Program-made: the position numbers and the translations under genes | Shown: one piece after another, positions 24,783-32,665 of the stretch | Numbering within the stretch: position 1 is the first letter of the stretch | Layout of the letters: every line of letters begins with the position of its first letter | The notes under the pieces: generated by a model | Databases searched by the model: none | What the model was told of the DNA's origin: nothing | What the model saw: only the letters and a program-made list of their open reading frames with translations | Source: Bacteroidales bacterium | Lineage (GTDB): Bacteria; Bacteroidota; Bacteroidia; Bacteroidales; JAADJA01 | Direction: 5' to 3' | Assembly: GCA_016933115.1 (NCBI GenBank) | Contig: JAFGBL010000067.1 | Location: forward strand, 1 to 37,031 | Length of the DNA: 37,031 nt

Positions 24783-25475
24783 TTATTGTTTTGAGTGCGA
24801 TTTCAGGAACCACTCATTATATTCCAAAATGATCTTTTCCCGGTCGATAGAGCGGTAGCCCTCCTCCTTGCTGGCAATTTTTTCAGCCAGTTCGGGAAAG
24901 TCCGAAACATATTCGCTCATGTTCTTTTTGAAATTGGTGCCGAATTTGAGTGACGACAGGCAAACGAATTCACCATCCTGTTTTTTCATAAAATCATTTG
25001 ATGAAAGGTCGGCTTCGTTGAAACTCAGATCGATTTTTGAGTTTAATACATCATCTTCATCAATCTCAACCCTTTCCTGCTGCCGGCTTTCGGGCTCGAA
25101 ATACCATTTAAACATGCAAATCGGCCCCTCAATCACTTTCAGGAAAAAGTGGAACCCTTTGGTTTCATTGGTTACATGGTATTTGTACGATTCATACTCC
25201 CGCGGCCCGACTTTGAAGGCTTTGATATCTTTCGGCTTATATTTTTCAACCGGATCGGCATCATCAGCATTTTTATAGAACATCGCTTTCTTTTGGTTAT
25301 TGACCAGGTTGGACAGTTTGATAAATCCATAAACGGTGTCGTTTTCCCAGGTAACGATATAACCGGGGTAATTGGTCCAAAGCTGAACAGATTCGTACCG
25401 GGTTTGTGCAAACAGGAAAGTTCCTGAAAACAGACCAAAGTAAAAAATAATAAACGTTTTCATTTTTGAATTCAT
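24783..25475 (-). CDS. Secreted hypothetical protein
   Basis: 230 residues, or 226 from the internal ATG at 25463, which gives a cleaner signal peptide (MKTFIIFYFGLFSGTFLFAQ). I do not recognise a named family. The mature start, YPGYIVTWENDTVYGFIKLSN, resembles a pattern seen in many exported Bacteroidota proteins of unknown role. The middle is beta-rich and charged (VEKYKPKDIKAFKVGPREYESY). The C-terminal third is acidic and helical (LAEKIASKEEGYRSIDREKIILEYNEWF begins this part, abbreviated). No lipobox or membrane helix is present, so it is probably periplasmic or secreted. It lies 71 bp downstream of the glycosylase gene on the same strand and may or may not be co-transcribed. Confidence 0.75.
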   Translation of the reverse strand: MNSKMKTFIIFYFGLFSGTFLFAQTRYESVQLWTNYPGYIVTWENDTVYGFIKLSNLVNNQKKAMFYKNADDADPVEKYKPKDIKAFKVGPREYESYKYHVTNETKGFHFFLKVIEGPICMFKWYFEPESRQQERVEIDEDDVLNSKIDLSFNEADLSSNDFMKKQDGEFVCLSSLKFGTNFKKNMSEYVSDFPELAEKIASKEEGYRSIDREKIILEYNEWFLKSHSKQ

Positions 25476-25546
25476 TTGGTTATTAAATAATTGGCAGGTG
25501 TAAATATAGAAAAAATATTGATATGAGAAAATAATATTGAATCGGA

Positions 25547-26212
25547 TTATTTCAGTAAATGCAAATACTCTTGAATAAAGAATTCATATTGCTTCCTCCT
25601 GTACTGCACAATCCACCGGGGATGGGGGAGTGGAACGATACTTTTGAAAAATTTGTACTCCCGGTTTAGCCGTACCAAAAAGGTGTAGTTTTTACCGTTT
25701 CCCAAACAGTAACATACTTCGGTACTGATATTGTTTTTCAGTAAGGTGTCAAGCGATCCAACAATGAACGGCGTTACTTTTTTCTCCAGTTCCCTCGAAT
25801 CATAATAATTGTAATTGAGCCCGTTTTTGGTAAACCCCAGCGGGCTTACGGCATAAATAAAAAAGGATTTATAAAATTTTGCAGGCCCACCGAATGCATC
25901 TATGACATCATAAACAAACCCGGCAGAAGGTTCGGTTACTTTTTTCAGATCGTTTTTAATCCCGCAATTCACTTCAAGTTTTACAGGATCGGTAAACGGA
26001 ATACCGGTGACACCGCCACCCAGCCTGCCCGGGTTGATGCCCATGATGATCTTCCGGGATTGGCTATCACTGAAATATTTTTTGTAAAATGCAGAAGTGA
26101 GATCCGCCACCACAGGGTCTTCGAAAGGGTTCATCACCACGGTTCCTTCTGGTAGTTCAATATCCAGCTTCAGGTTCGAATAAAAACCGATGATCTGAGC
26201 GGCAAAGGTCAA
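25547..26212 (-). CDS. SMUG2-type uracil-DNA glycosylase family protein
   Basis: 221 residues with the uracil-DNA glycosylase superfamily signatures. Motif 1 is MGINPGRLGGGVTGIPFTDP, the water-activating and uracil-pocket loop, of SMUG type with Asn in GINPG. Motif 2 is the DNA-intercalating loop PHPRWIVQYRRK, with the conserved His. An intermediate YCLGNGKNY strand matches the family's Asn-containing pocket strand. Characterised SMUG2-like enzymes remove deaminated bases from DNA; exact specificity here (uracil, xanthine or other) is unknown. The start codon overlaps the stop of the upstream GNAT gene by 4 nt (ATGA), so translation is coupled. No signal peptide is present. Confidence 0.87.
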   Translation of the reverse strand: MTFAAQIIGFYSNLKLDIELPEGTVVMNPFEDPVVADLTSAFYKKYFSDSQSRKIIMGINPGRLGGGVTGIPFTDPVKLEVNCGIKNDLKKVTEPSAGFVYDVIDAFGGPAKFYKSFFIYAVSPLGFTKNGLNYNYYDSRELEKKVTPFIVGSLDTLLKNNISTEVCYCLGNGKNYTFLVRLNREYKFFKSIVPLPHPRWIVQYRRKQYEFFIQEYLHLLK

Positions 26213-26961
26213 CGGATCTCCTTATTCAGGATGTTCTCGAAGCGGGTATTGCTGATGTAATGATCGGCCAGCAACCTGCCGTTGTAAACCAGGCTGTAAA
26301 CCCCGAACCCGGATGGCGCTTGCTGTGCCTGACCGGCTGATTCCAAAACTTTTACTTTTAATTCCAATCCATGCTTTTTCGCAGTTTGCCGCATTTCCTC
26401 CACACTCTTGATAAAAAGCGGGCATTGGTTGGCATACATGAGGTTCAACCCTTTATATAGGTCCAACTGTTTTTCCCAATCAATGATTTCCGGGTCTTTC
26501 GCTTCTGAAAACTTATAAACCAATAAATCAAAACGTCCCTTCGAATCCACAAGCTCAAATCCGTTCTTTTGGTAAACCGATTTCCCGGCCATCCAGGTAC
26601 CTTCACTCACCAAAACGGCAACTCCGGATAATTTCTGATTTTTTGCATCTTCCAGGCAATGCCGGACGAGAAGAGAACCGTAGCCTTTCCCAAGGTTCTT
26701 TGTGGGAAAGACCCACATGCAGTGGACGAACAAATAATCATTGGCTTTTACAGGCCTCCAGGCAAATTTACCCGGAACATATTCGATAAAACCGGCAGTT
26801 GCACCGTCAACCTTAAGCAACTTCAATTTCAGTCCCTCTTTGATCCTTTGTGAAAGCCAGTCAAGCTTTAATTGGAATCCGGGATATTTGGGATTTTTTA
26901 TACAGAATAATCCTTCTTTATCTGCATTTCTTCCGTTGACTTCAATAACCTGATAATCCAT
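26209..26961 (-). CDS. GNAT acetyltransferase with C-terminal YoaP domain
   Basis: 250 residues. Residues 1-150 are a GCN5-related N-acetyltransferase, with beta-strand VHCMWVFPTKNLGKGYGSLL carrying the acetyl-CoA loop (NLGKGYGS). The later SVYQKNGFELVD is the typical final strand pair. Residues ~170-250 match the YoaP-type C-terminal domain, including LMYANQCPLFIKSVEEM and GFGVYSLVYNGRLLADHYIS. The acetyl acceptor is unknown. The 4-nt ATGA overlap with the downstream SMUG2-like gene makes a translationally coupled pair. A link to DNA repair is only positional. Confidence 0.85.
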   Translation of the reverse strand: MDYQVIEVNGRNADKEGLFCIKNPKYPGFQLKLDWLSQRIKEGLKLKLLKVDGATAGFIEYVPGKFAWRPVKANDYLFVHCMWVFPTKNLGKGYGSLLVRHCLEDAKNQKLSGVAVLVSEGTWMAGKSVYQKNGFELVDSKGRFDLLVYKFSEAKDPEIIDWEKQLDLYKGLNLMYANQCPLFIKSVEEMRQTAKKHGLELKVKVLESAGQAQQAPSGFGVYSLVYNGRLLADHYISNTRFENILNKEIR

Positions 26962-27032
26962 GATTGACGGTGTTTATTTTAAATAAATCAGATTATCTTG
27001 AATTCAATTTTTAAAACCAAAACCCTGAAATA

Positions 27033-27536
27033 TTAGAAAGGCCAGAAACTGTTGTCGTTCCAAACCTGTTCTTTCAAGTCTTCATTCAGGCGGTGAAGCA
27101 GCCTGTGGTGCCCGCTTTCCCACTTGGCCAGCATGTCGTAGGTTTCCCTCTCCATCGGATCGGTAGCCTCTTCAGCGCGTTCGGAATAGATTTTTACTGC
27201 ACGGGTTTCGAAATCCATTGCGGCTGATATGGCTGCTGCCTCGAAACTGGCAGCCGAAATTTCCTTTTTGATGTCATCCGATAAAATCTTCAGTACGGTT
27301 TCCTCATTCGGGTCCTCTTCATAAGCTTCAGGTTTGATGAACTTGTGATCCTCGTTGTAGGCCTTGAATTGCCTTGACAGGAATTTGATATGTTCGTCCT
27401 CTTCCTCGGCCATCATCAGAAAAATTTTCTTTGCTGCCTGGCTTCTCGATTGTTCGGCAACAGTTGAATAAAAGGCCTTACCCCTCTTTTCGAGCAGGAT
27501 CGCTTCTTTTAAAATATCGGTCGGTGTTTTTGCCAT
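27033..27536 (-). CDS. Ferritin-like diiron protein (rubrerythrin family, no rubredoxin domain)
   Basis: 167 residues from ATG 27536 (MAKTPTDILK); an ATG 33 nt upstream is unlikely given the promoter position. Four-helix diiron features are visible. LLEKRGKAFYSTVAEQS is helix A with the ligand Glu, and EEEDEHIKFLSRQF is helix B with an ExxH-type ligand pair. ETRAVKIYSERAEE is helix C, and ESGHHRLLHRLNED is helix D. The C-terminal tail WNDNSFWPF is typical of rubrerythrin-like proteins in anaerobes. A likely role is peroxide detoxification or iron handling in the cytosol. It stands 71 bp upstream of the GNAT gene on the same strand. Confidence 0.87.
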   Translation of the reverse strand: MAKTPTDILKEAILLEKRGKAFYSTVAEQSRSQAAKKIFLMMAEEEDEHIKFLSRQFKAYNEDHKFIKPEAYEEDPNEETVLKILSDDIKKEISAASFEAAAISAAMDFETRAVKIYSERAEEATDPMERETYDMLAKWESGHHRLLHRLNEDLKEQVWNDNSFWPF

Positions 27537-27583
27537 AGTTAAAAATTTCTTTGAGTTAAAATCAATCAATGAGTTACTGATCG

Positions 27584-27615
27584 CAAATTTAACACTATAA
27601 TCTTTATATTTCCAA
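27584..27615 (-). promoter_or_regulatory. Promoter of the ferritin-like gene
   Basis: On the minus strand TTG (27615-27613) and TAAATTTG (27591-27584) are 21 bp apart, 47 nt before the ATG at 27536. Confidence 0.6.
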
Positions 27616-27697
27616 TCTTAATGTGGTTTATCAGCCGTTTGTTCATCGTATGTTAATAATTGTCGGGAGAAAGGTTCGGTCAGGTACCGGATTTGGT

Positions 27698-27705
27698 TAA
27701 ATTTG
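27698..27705 (+). promoter_or_regulatory. Candidate -7 element of the kinase-RapZ gene
   Basis: TAAATTTG matches TAnnTTTG. It overlaps an in-frame TTG (27703-27705), which argues that translation starts further on, at TTG 27724. Only TTC sits at the -33 position, so support is moderate. Confidence 0.4.
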
Positions 27706-27723
27706 CCTTCCAAATCATTCAAA

Positions 27724-29154
27724 TTGAAAACCGGGAAATTAAATATACTTCAGGATTTATTCAGGCAATGGGCCGGAGAAGAGGTGTCCGGTCACCAGTT
27801 GATTGCCGGGTCAGGCTCCAACCGGAGTTATTACAGAATAAAAGGTGTTAAACACAAAGCCATTGGGGTTATCGGTGAAGATACCGCAGAGAACCGGGCA
27901 TTTTTTGTTTTTACCGATCACTTCCTCAAACACAGCCTGCCTATTCCGGAGATTCTTAAAAAGGATGAAACTAACGGAGTATATTTGTTGACTGACCTTG
28001 GAGACACCTCACTGTTCCAACTGGTTTTGGATGCTGACGTGCAAAATGGCGTTCCTGACCGGATTGAACAATTTTACCGGCAGGCGCTTGATGAACTGAT
28101 CCGTTTTCAGGTTTTGGCCGGAAAAGACCTGGATTTTTCGGTTTGTTATCCACGGGATGCTTTTGACGAACAGTCCATGCAGTGGGATTTGAACTATTTC
28201 AAATATTATTTCCTCAAAACGTCGGGTGCTTTGTTTGATGAGCAAAAACTGGAAGACGATTTCCAAAATTTAAAACGGTTCCTTTCCGGAGCCAATTCGA
28301 ATTTTTTTATGTACCGCGATTTCATGACCCGCAACATCCTGGTACATCAAAACAAGCTATATTTCATCGATTACCAGGGCGGGCGGAAAGGGCCGATACA
28401 GTATGACCTTGCTTCAATTCTTTTTCAGGCCAAAGCCGGCCTTCCCTTTGATTTCAGGCAGAAAATGCTTGAATATTACATGGATCGCCTGGAGGAATAT
28501 ATTCCTGTTGAGCGGTCATCTTTTACTGAGTTTTATTATGGTTTTGTATGGATGCGGACCTTACAGGTTTTGGGTGCATACGGTTTCAGGGGTTATTTTG
28601 AGAAAAAGCCGCATTTCCTCCAAAGCGTCGATTATGCCCTGAAAAATGTTGACTGGCTTTTAAACCATGTTACTTTGCCTGTTGATTTACCCGAATTAAT
28701 CGGTTGCCTTAAGATCATTTCCAAACAGCAGGAAATTGAAGTGCAAAATAAACCGCATTCCGACCTTACTGTTGAAGTGAATAGCTTTTCATTTATTTAT
28801 ATGGGCATCCCGGATGACGATACGGAGCACGGAGGAGGATTTGTTTTTGACTGCCGGGCTTTGCCCAATCCCGGAAGGTATGAGGAATACCGCATCCTGA
28901 CGGGCCTAGATCAACCGGTGATCAATTTTTTAAGCAAAGAACCTGAAGTGGCCAAATTCCTGCAATCGGTTTATGAAATCGCGGATCAGGCCATTGAAAA
29001 ATACATCCAGCGCGGGTTCGATCACCTGATGATCAGCTTTGGCTGTACCGGCGGACAACACCGGTCGGTGTACTGTGCAGAAAATTTTGTCCGGCACATT
29101 CAATCAAAATACAACATTCAAGTTCAGCTTAAGCACCGGATGCTCAAATTCTAA
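27724..29154 (+). CDS. Aminoglycoside-phosphotransferase-like kinase fused to RapZ C-terminal domain
   Basis: 476 residues from TTG 27724, or 483 from TTG 27703; no in-frame ATG exists before conserved sequence. Residues ~1-320 are an APH/choline-kinase-fold kinase. It shows a nucleotide loop SGSNRSYYRI, hinge VYLLTDLGDTSLFQLV, catalytic loop YRDFMTRNILVH (Asp and Asn) and metal-binding FIDYQGG. This is the fold of AmgK-type anomeric amino-sugar kinases. Residues ~350-476 match the RapZ C-terminal domain: VFDCRALPNPGRYEEYR, LTGLDQPV, and the GCTGGQHRSVY signature. In enterobacteria RapZ senses glucosamine-6-phosphate. The fusion suggests an amino-sugar kinase tied to cell-wall precursor status, which is inference. 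No nucleotidyltransferase (MurU-like) gene is adjacent here. Confidence 0.88.
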   Translation: MKTGKLNILQDLFRQWAGEEVSGHQLIAGSGSNRSYYRIKGVKHKAIGVIGEDTAENRAFFVFTDHFLKHSLPIPEILKKDETNGVYLLTDLGDTSLFQLVLDADVQNGVPDRIEQFYRQALDELIRFQVLAGKDLDFSVCYPRDAFDEQSMQWDLNYFKYYFLKTSGALFDEQKLEDDFQNLKRFLSGANSNFFMYRDFMTRNILVHQNKLYFIDYQGGRKGPIQYDLASILFQAKAGLPFDFRQKMLEYYMDRLEEYIPVERSSFTEFYYGFVWMRTLQVLGAYGFRGYFEKKPHFLQSVDYALKNVDWLLNHVTLPVDLPELIGCLKIISKQQEIEVQNKPHSDLTVEVNSFSFIYMGIPDDDTEHGGGFVFDCRALPNPGRYEEYRILTGLDQPVINFLSKEPEVAKFLQSVYEIADQAIEKYIQRGFDHLMISFGCTGGQHRSVYCAENFVRHIQSKYNIQVQLKHRMLKF

Positions 29155-29156
29155 AT

Positions 29157-31217
29157 CTATTTTATCAATTCAATAATAAAACCGTATTCTGTAGGTGGAG
29201 ATTGAACTTCAGTATTATTACCCAGTTTAGGTACACGGATTCTCAGGGTTCCACTTGCATTGGAATTTGTTTTGCAAAATTGTTTTTTCCATTTTCCATT
29301 ACGTGTGTTGAACCACTTCATCGAATATTTTGAACCCGGTTTTAATCCTTCAAGAAATAAAACTCCTCCTGCAGTTATTTCGGGCACTTGCGATTCGGTA
29401 AACAAGTCTTTCAAATTATTCTCATCTATACAATATTCGTACTGGTTGTAAAGGTTGTTCCAGTAAACCTGGTAATTGTGGACCCAACCGATGGCTGCTT
29501 TGCCTGCACTATCGGTAAGGGCAAGGTACTCAATGCGGGGATCAGTTTCGTAATCCTTGCCACCGTGGCGGACAGTAAAATTATTATTTTCCATATCCAC
29601 AGCCTCGAAAAAATCGGCCAGTGGATTAAAAAGCCAGTGGTAATTTTGATCGATGACGTATGACCACCACCAGTACAAACCGGTACCGAAACCTCCCATC
29701 ATGGCCATGGCCCAGATGTCATTCGAAAAACTGTTGTCCATGCATTTATTGATGCGGGCTGCTTCATCGGGCATTCCGGTTTCGCCAAAAATAAACGGTT
29801 TGTCCCAGCGGCTCAGGTATTTGTTGATCTCGTTTTTGCGATGGGTGGAGTTGATGGCCTGCAATTTCCCGTACCGGTGCATGCTGACAAAATCAAAATA
29901 GGAATTGGACCTGTCATTTTCGTGAGGAATGAAAGAGTAGCTTGAGGAGAGCAGTTGTTTTACATGAAGTTCGTCCCGCAGGTACCGGGTCATCCCAGCA
30001 TACCATTCTGTCAGGATTGCCCTGAATTCTTCGCTTTCGTGATACGGATAGTATTTTTTTCCGTCGATGATCTTTCCACCGGTAAATTCCATTTCACTGA
30101 GGAATTCAAATCCGGTGAAATAAGGTGAATATCCCCACCTGGCGAAAAAATACCTCAATTTATACTGGTAAATTTTAATGGCCTCGGGATTGGTGAAAAA
30201 ATCAGCCACCTCTGTCACCCCCGGAATTGCCTTATATGGATTGTTGATCCATCTATAGGGATCATCCGGATAATACGGGTTGAAGTACATGAATGGAAAA
30301 TGTATTTCGAAACAAATGATTGTATTGAGTTCACTTTTCTCAATGGTATTCATCGATTTGTCAAATTCCCAGGCCAGCGCCAGCCTGCCGACTTTTTCGA
30401 TTTTAGGAGAAGTTTTGTTGGAGAGGGTAAAGGGTGCATCATAATTGCCCAGCTCTTCCCACTCAAAATTATAGGTTTTGGGGCCGAGTACCAACCGACA
30501 GAAATTCGCTTTGGTTTCACCGAGTGCAGAAATATATTTTCTGTGTTCGTCCATTTTTTTAGAATCACTTCCGAAACAGCCTGCCGGATAGCCTGGAAAG
30601 GCCACATTCATGCCAATCGCAAAAAAGTCCTCCTTTGTATCTGCATATTCCAGGTAGCGGTTATTGTTTTTGTTTACCTCCAAAAAACCTTTTCCGCCTG
30701 AATCGGCACAAATAAAGCGGTAAGTTTCCGATTTCACGGTTTCATCACGGGTAACGACAGTTATTCCTACCGACCATTCACCTGGCTTATCTGGGCTAAA
30801 CCGCACCCGCCAGGGAAATGTTGTCTCTATTTCCTTCCAGTAATGATAAGTCAGGGGTGTTTCAATGGTTTCGTAATCTTTATAAAAAAAACCGTAAATG
30901 GTAGATACTTCATTTTCGGGGTAACCGGGAGGGAAAAAGGTAGCTTCCACCGAAATGTCATCGGGATCAAATGGATTTAATCCTTCCAAAGGCAAAAGGT
31001 TGGGACTGCGTTTTGATAAAAATTGATTAACCAAAATGCTGATCCGATCGGGAAGTATCATGCCCACTTCGAACAACTCATACTTTACGGCTTTCCATTC
31101 ACTGACCGCCGGCTTTAAAACTTCTACTTTTAAAACATCTTTGTTTTCAATTGAATTCTGGCCCAAAATGATGTTGGCCAGCGAGGTCAAAAGGATAATG
31201 AACAGGTATTTTTTCAT
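29157..31217 (-). CDS. Exported DUF5060 glycoside hydrolase
   Basis: 686 residues from ATG 31217 (MKKYLFIILLTSLANIILGQ, a signal peptide); an ATG at 31262 would bury it. Residues ~60-200 are a DUF5060 beta-sandwich domain (EATFFPPGYPENEVSTIYGF, PWRVRFSPDKPGEWSVGITV). The rest is a TIM-barrel glycosidase domain rich in Trp and Tyr. Candidate catalytic glutamates are in FEFLSEMEF (acid/base) and FIFGETGMPDE (nucleophile), matching clan GH-A geometry. A short C-terminal beta domain follows (GGVLFLEGLKPGSKYSMKWF). The substrate is a polysaccharide that cannot be named from sequence. No SusC/SusD pair adjoins it. It converges with the kinase-RapZ gene with only 2 nt between stops. Confidence 0.85.
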   Translation of the reverse strand: MKKYLFIILLTSLANIILGQNSIENKDVLKVEVLKPAVSEWKAVKYELFEVGMILPDRISILVNQFLSKRSPNLLPLEGLNPFDPDDISVEATFFPPGYPENEVSTIYGFFYKDYETIETPLTYHYWKEIETTFPWRVRFSPDKPGEWSVGITVVTRDETVKSETYRFICADSGGKGFLEVNKNNNRYLEYADTKEDFFAIGMNVAFPGYPAGCFGSDSKKMDEHRKYISALGETKANFCRLVLGPKTYNFEWEELGNYDAPFTLSNKTSPKIEKVGRLALAWEFDKSMNTIEKSELNTIICFEIHFPFMYFNPYYPDDPYRWINNPYKAIPGVTEVADFFTNPEAIKIYQYKLRYFFARWGYSPYFTGFEFLSEMEFTGGKIIDGKKYYPYHESEEFRAILTEWYAGMTRYLRDELHVKQLLSSSYSFIPHENDRSNSYFDFVSMHRYGKLQAINSTHRKNEINKYLSRWDKPFIFGETGMPDEAARINKCMDNSFSNDIWAMAMMGGFGTGLYWWWSYVIDQNYHWLFNPLADFFEAVDMENNNFTVRHGGKDYETDPRIEYLALTDSAGKAAIGWVHNYQVYWNNLYNQYEYCIDENNLKDLFTESQVPEITAGGVLFLEGLKPGSKYSMKWFNTRNGKWKKQFCKTNSNASGTLRIRVPKLGNNTEVQSPPTEYGFIIELIK

Positions 31218-31281
31218 GCATAAATTGTTTCGATAAATGTAATAAATTTTGAAATTATACAATCAAAGATTGAGATCATCC

Positions 31282-31289
31282 TATCTTTG
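31282..31289 (+). promoter_or_regulatory. Candidate -7 element of hutI
   Basis: TATCTTTG fits TAnnTTTG and lies 27 nt before the hutI ATG at 31317. No standard-spaced TTG is visible upstream. Confidence 0.45.
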
Positions 31290-31316
31290 CAGAAAAGGAA
31301 CTTAAGAAACTCAGTT

Positions 31317-32570
31317 ATGAGCATACTGATCAACAACATCAAAAAATTGGTACAGGTTGAAGCGGAGCCGGTCAGGTTCAGGTCGGGAAAAGAAATGTCA
31401 ACACTGAATGCCATCAATAATGCCTTTTTATTTATTGAGAAAGATCTGATCAAGGATTTCGGTGAGATGGAAAATATTCACAATTCGGATATTAACCTGC
31501 GCGACCCTGAATTGATTATCATAGATGCTGCTGGTAAAATGGTGTTCCCTTCCTTTTGCGATTCGCATACCCACCTGGTATACCCGGCCAGCCGCGAGAT
31601 CGAATATGTGGACAAGATCAAAGGGCTGTCGTATGAAGAGATCGCAAGACGTGGAGGTGGAATATTGAACTCTGCAAAAAAAATGAAACAGACAACCCTT
31701 GCCGAACTCGTTGATTCAGCCTTGGAGCGCCTGGAAGAAATTAAAAATTTCGGAACAGGTGCAGTGGAAATCAAAAGCGGTTACGGCCTCGATGCGGATG
31801 AAGAACTTAAAATGTTGTATGCCATCCGGAAACTCAAGGAGCTTTCGCCATTGACAATCAAAGCTACTTTCCTGGGAGCTCACAGCATTCCTGCACAGTA
31901 TCGTGGTAAACAGGAAGAATATGTTGATATTGTGATCAACGAAATGATCCCGATAGTAGCATCCGAAGAACTGGCAGATTACATTGATGTGTTTTGCGAT
32001 AAGGGATTTTTTACGGAAGAAGACACAGAGCGGATCCTGATGGCCGGGCTCAAATACGGTTTGAAGCCGAAGATCCATGCCAATGAACTGGATTATTCCG
32101 GTGGAATTCAGGTAGGGGTGAAATATGGCGCTTTGTCGGTCGACCACCTGGAATATACCGGTGATGAGGAGATCAAGGTTTTGAAAAATTCTGGGACTAT
32201 GCCTACCATTTTACCAGGTGCGGCTTTTTTCCTTGGGATGCCTTATGCCCCTGCCCGCAAAATGATCGATGCAGGATTGCCTGTAGCCATGGCAAGCGAT
32301 TTTAATCCGGGATCATCACCTTCAGGAAATATGCAGTTGATCCTGTCAATGGCCAGTATTTTGTGCCGGCTCACGCCGGAAGAAGCCATCAACGCCTGCA
32401 CCATCAACAGCGCCTATGCCATGGGTGTGGAGGAGGAACTGGGCAGCATTGCCAGGGGGAAAAAGGCCAATGTTTTTATCACCAACGAAATCCCGACGAT
32501 TGAGTTTATGCCATATTATTATGGGAGCAATAAGGTGGAACAGGTGATCCTGAATGGAAAAATTCAATAA
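31317..32570 (+). CDS. hutI: Imidazolonepropionase
   Basis: 417 residues from ATG 31317; the longer in-frame start would overlap the -7 box. HutI hydrolyses 4-imidazolone-5-propanoate to N-formimino-L-glutamate, the third step of histidine degradation. Amidohydrolase motifs are in place: metal site CDSHTHLVYPASRE, then GSGYGL-type KSGYGLDADEELKML, GAHSIP, HANELDYSGGI, DHLEYT and the final Asp in MASDFNPGSSPSGNMQL. The product feeds directly into FtcD, encoded next on the same strand. hutH and hutU are not in the window. Confidence 0.96.
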   Translation: MSILINNIKKLVQVEAEPVRFRSGKEMSTLNAINNAFLFIEKDLIKDFGEMENIHNSDINLRDPELIIIDAAGKMVFPSFCDSHTHLVYPASREIEYVDKIKGLSYEEIARRGGGILNSAKKMKQTTLAELVDSALERLEEIKNFGTGAVEIKSGYGLDADEELKMLYAIRKLKELSPLTIKATFLGAHSIPAQYRGKQEEYVDIVINEMIPIVASEELADYIDVFCDKGFFTEEDTERILMAGLKYGLKPKIHANELDYSGGIQVGVKYGALSVDHLEYTGDEEIKVLKNSGTMPTILPGAAFFLGMPYAPARKMIDAGLPVAMASDFNPGSSPSGNMQLILSMASILCRLTPEEAINACTINSAYAMGVEEELGSIARGKKANVFITNEIPTIEFMPYYYGSNKVEQVILNGKIQ

Positions 32571-32576
32571 GTCTTT

Positions 32577-32603
32577 TATTTTTGATCCCATTTTATAATT
32601 TTG
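32577..32603 (+). promoter_or_regulatory. Two -7-like elements before ftcD
   Basis: TATTTTTG (32577-32584) and TAATTTTG (32596-32603) both fit TAnnTTTG in the 95-nt gap between hutI and ftcD. Either could give ftcD its own promoter; no hairpin terminator separates the genes, so read-through from hutI is also likely. Confidence 0.4.
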
Positions 32604-32665
32604 TTCTCAATTAAGGAAATCATATGCTGGTTTCCAAATCATCAAATAAAAATCAACAATACATT

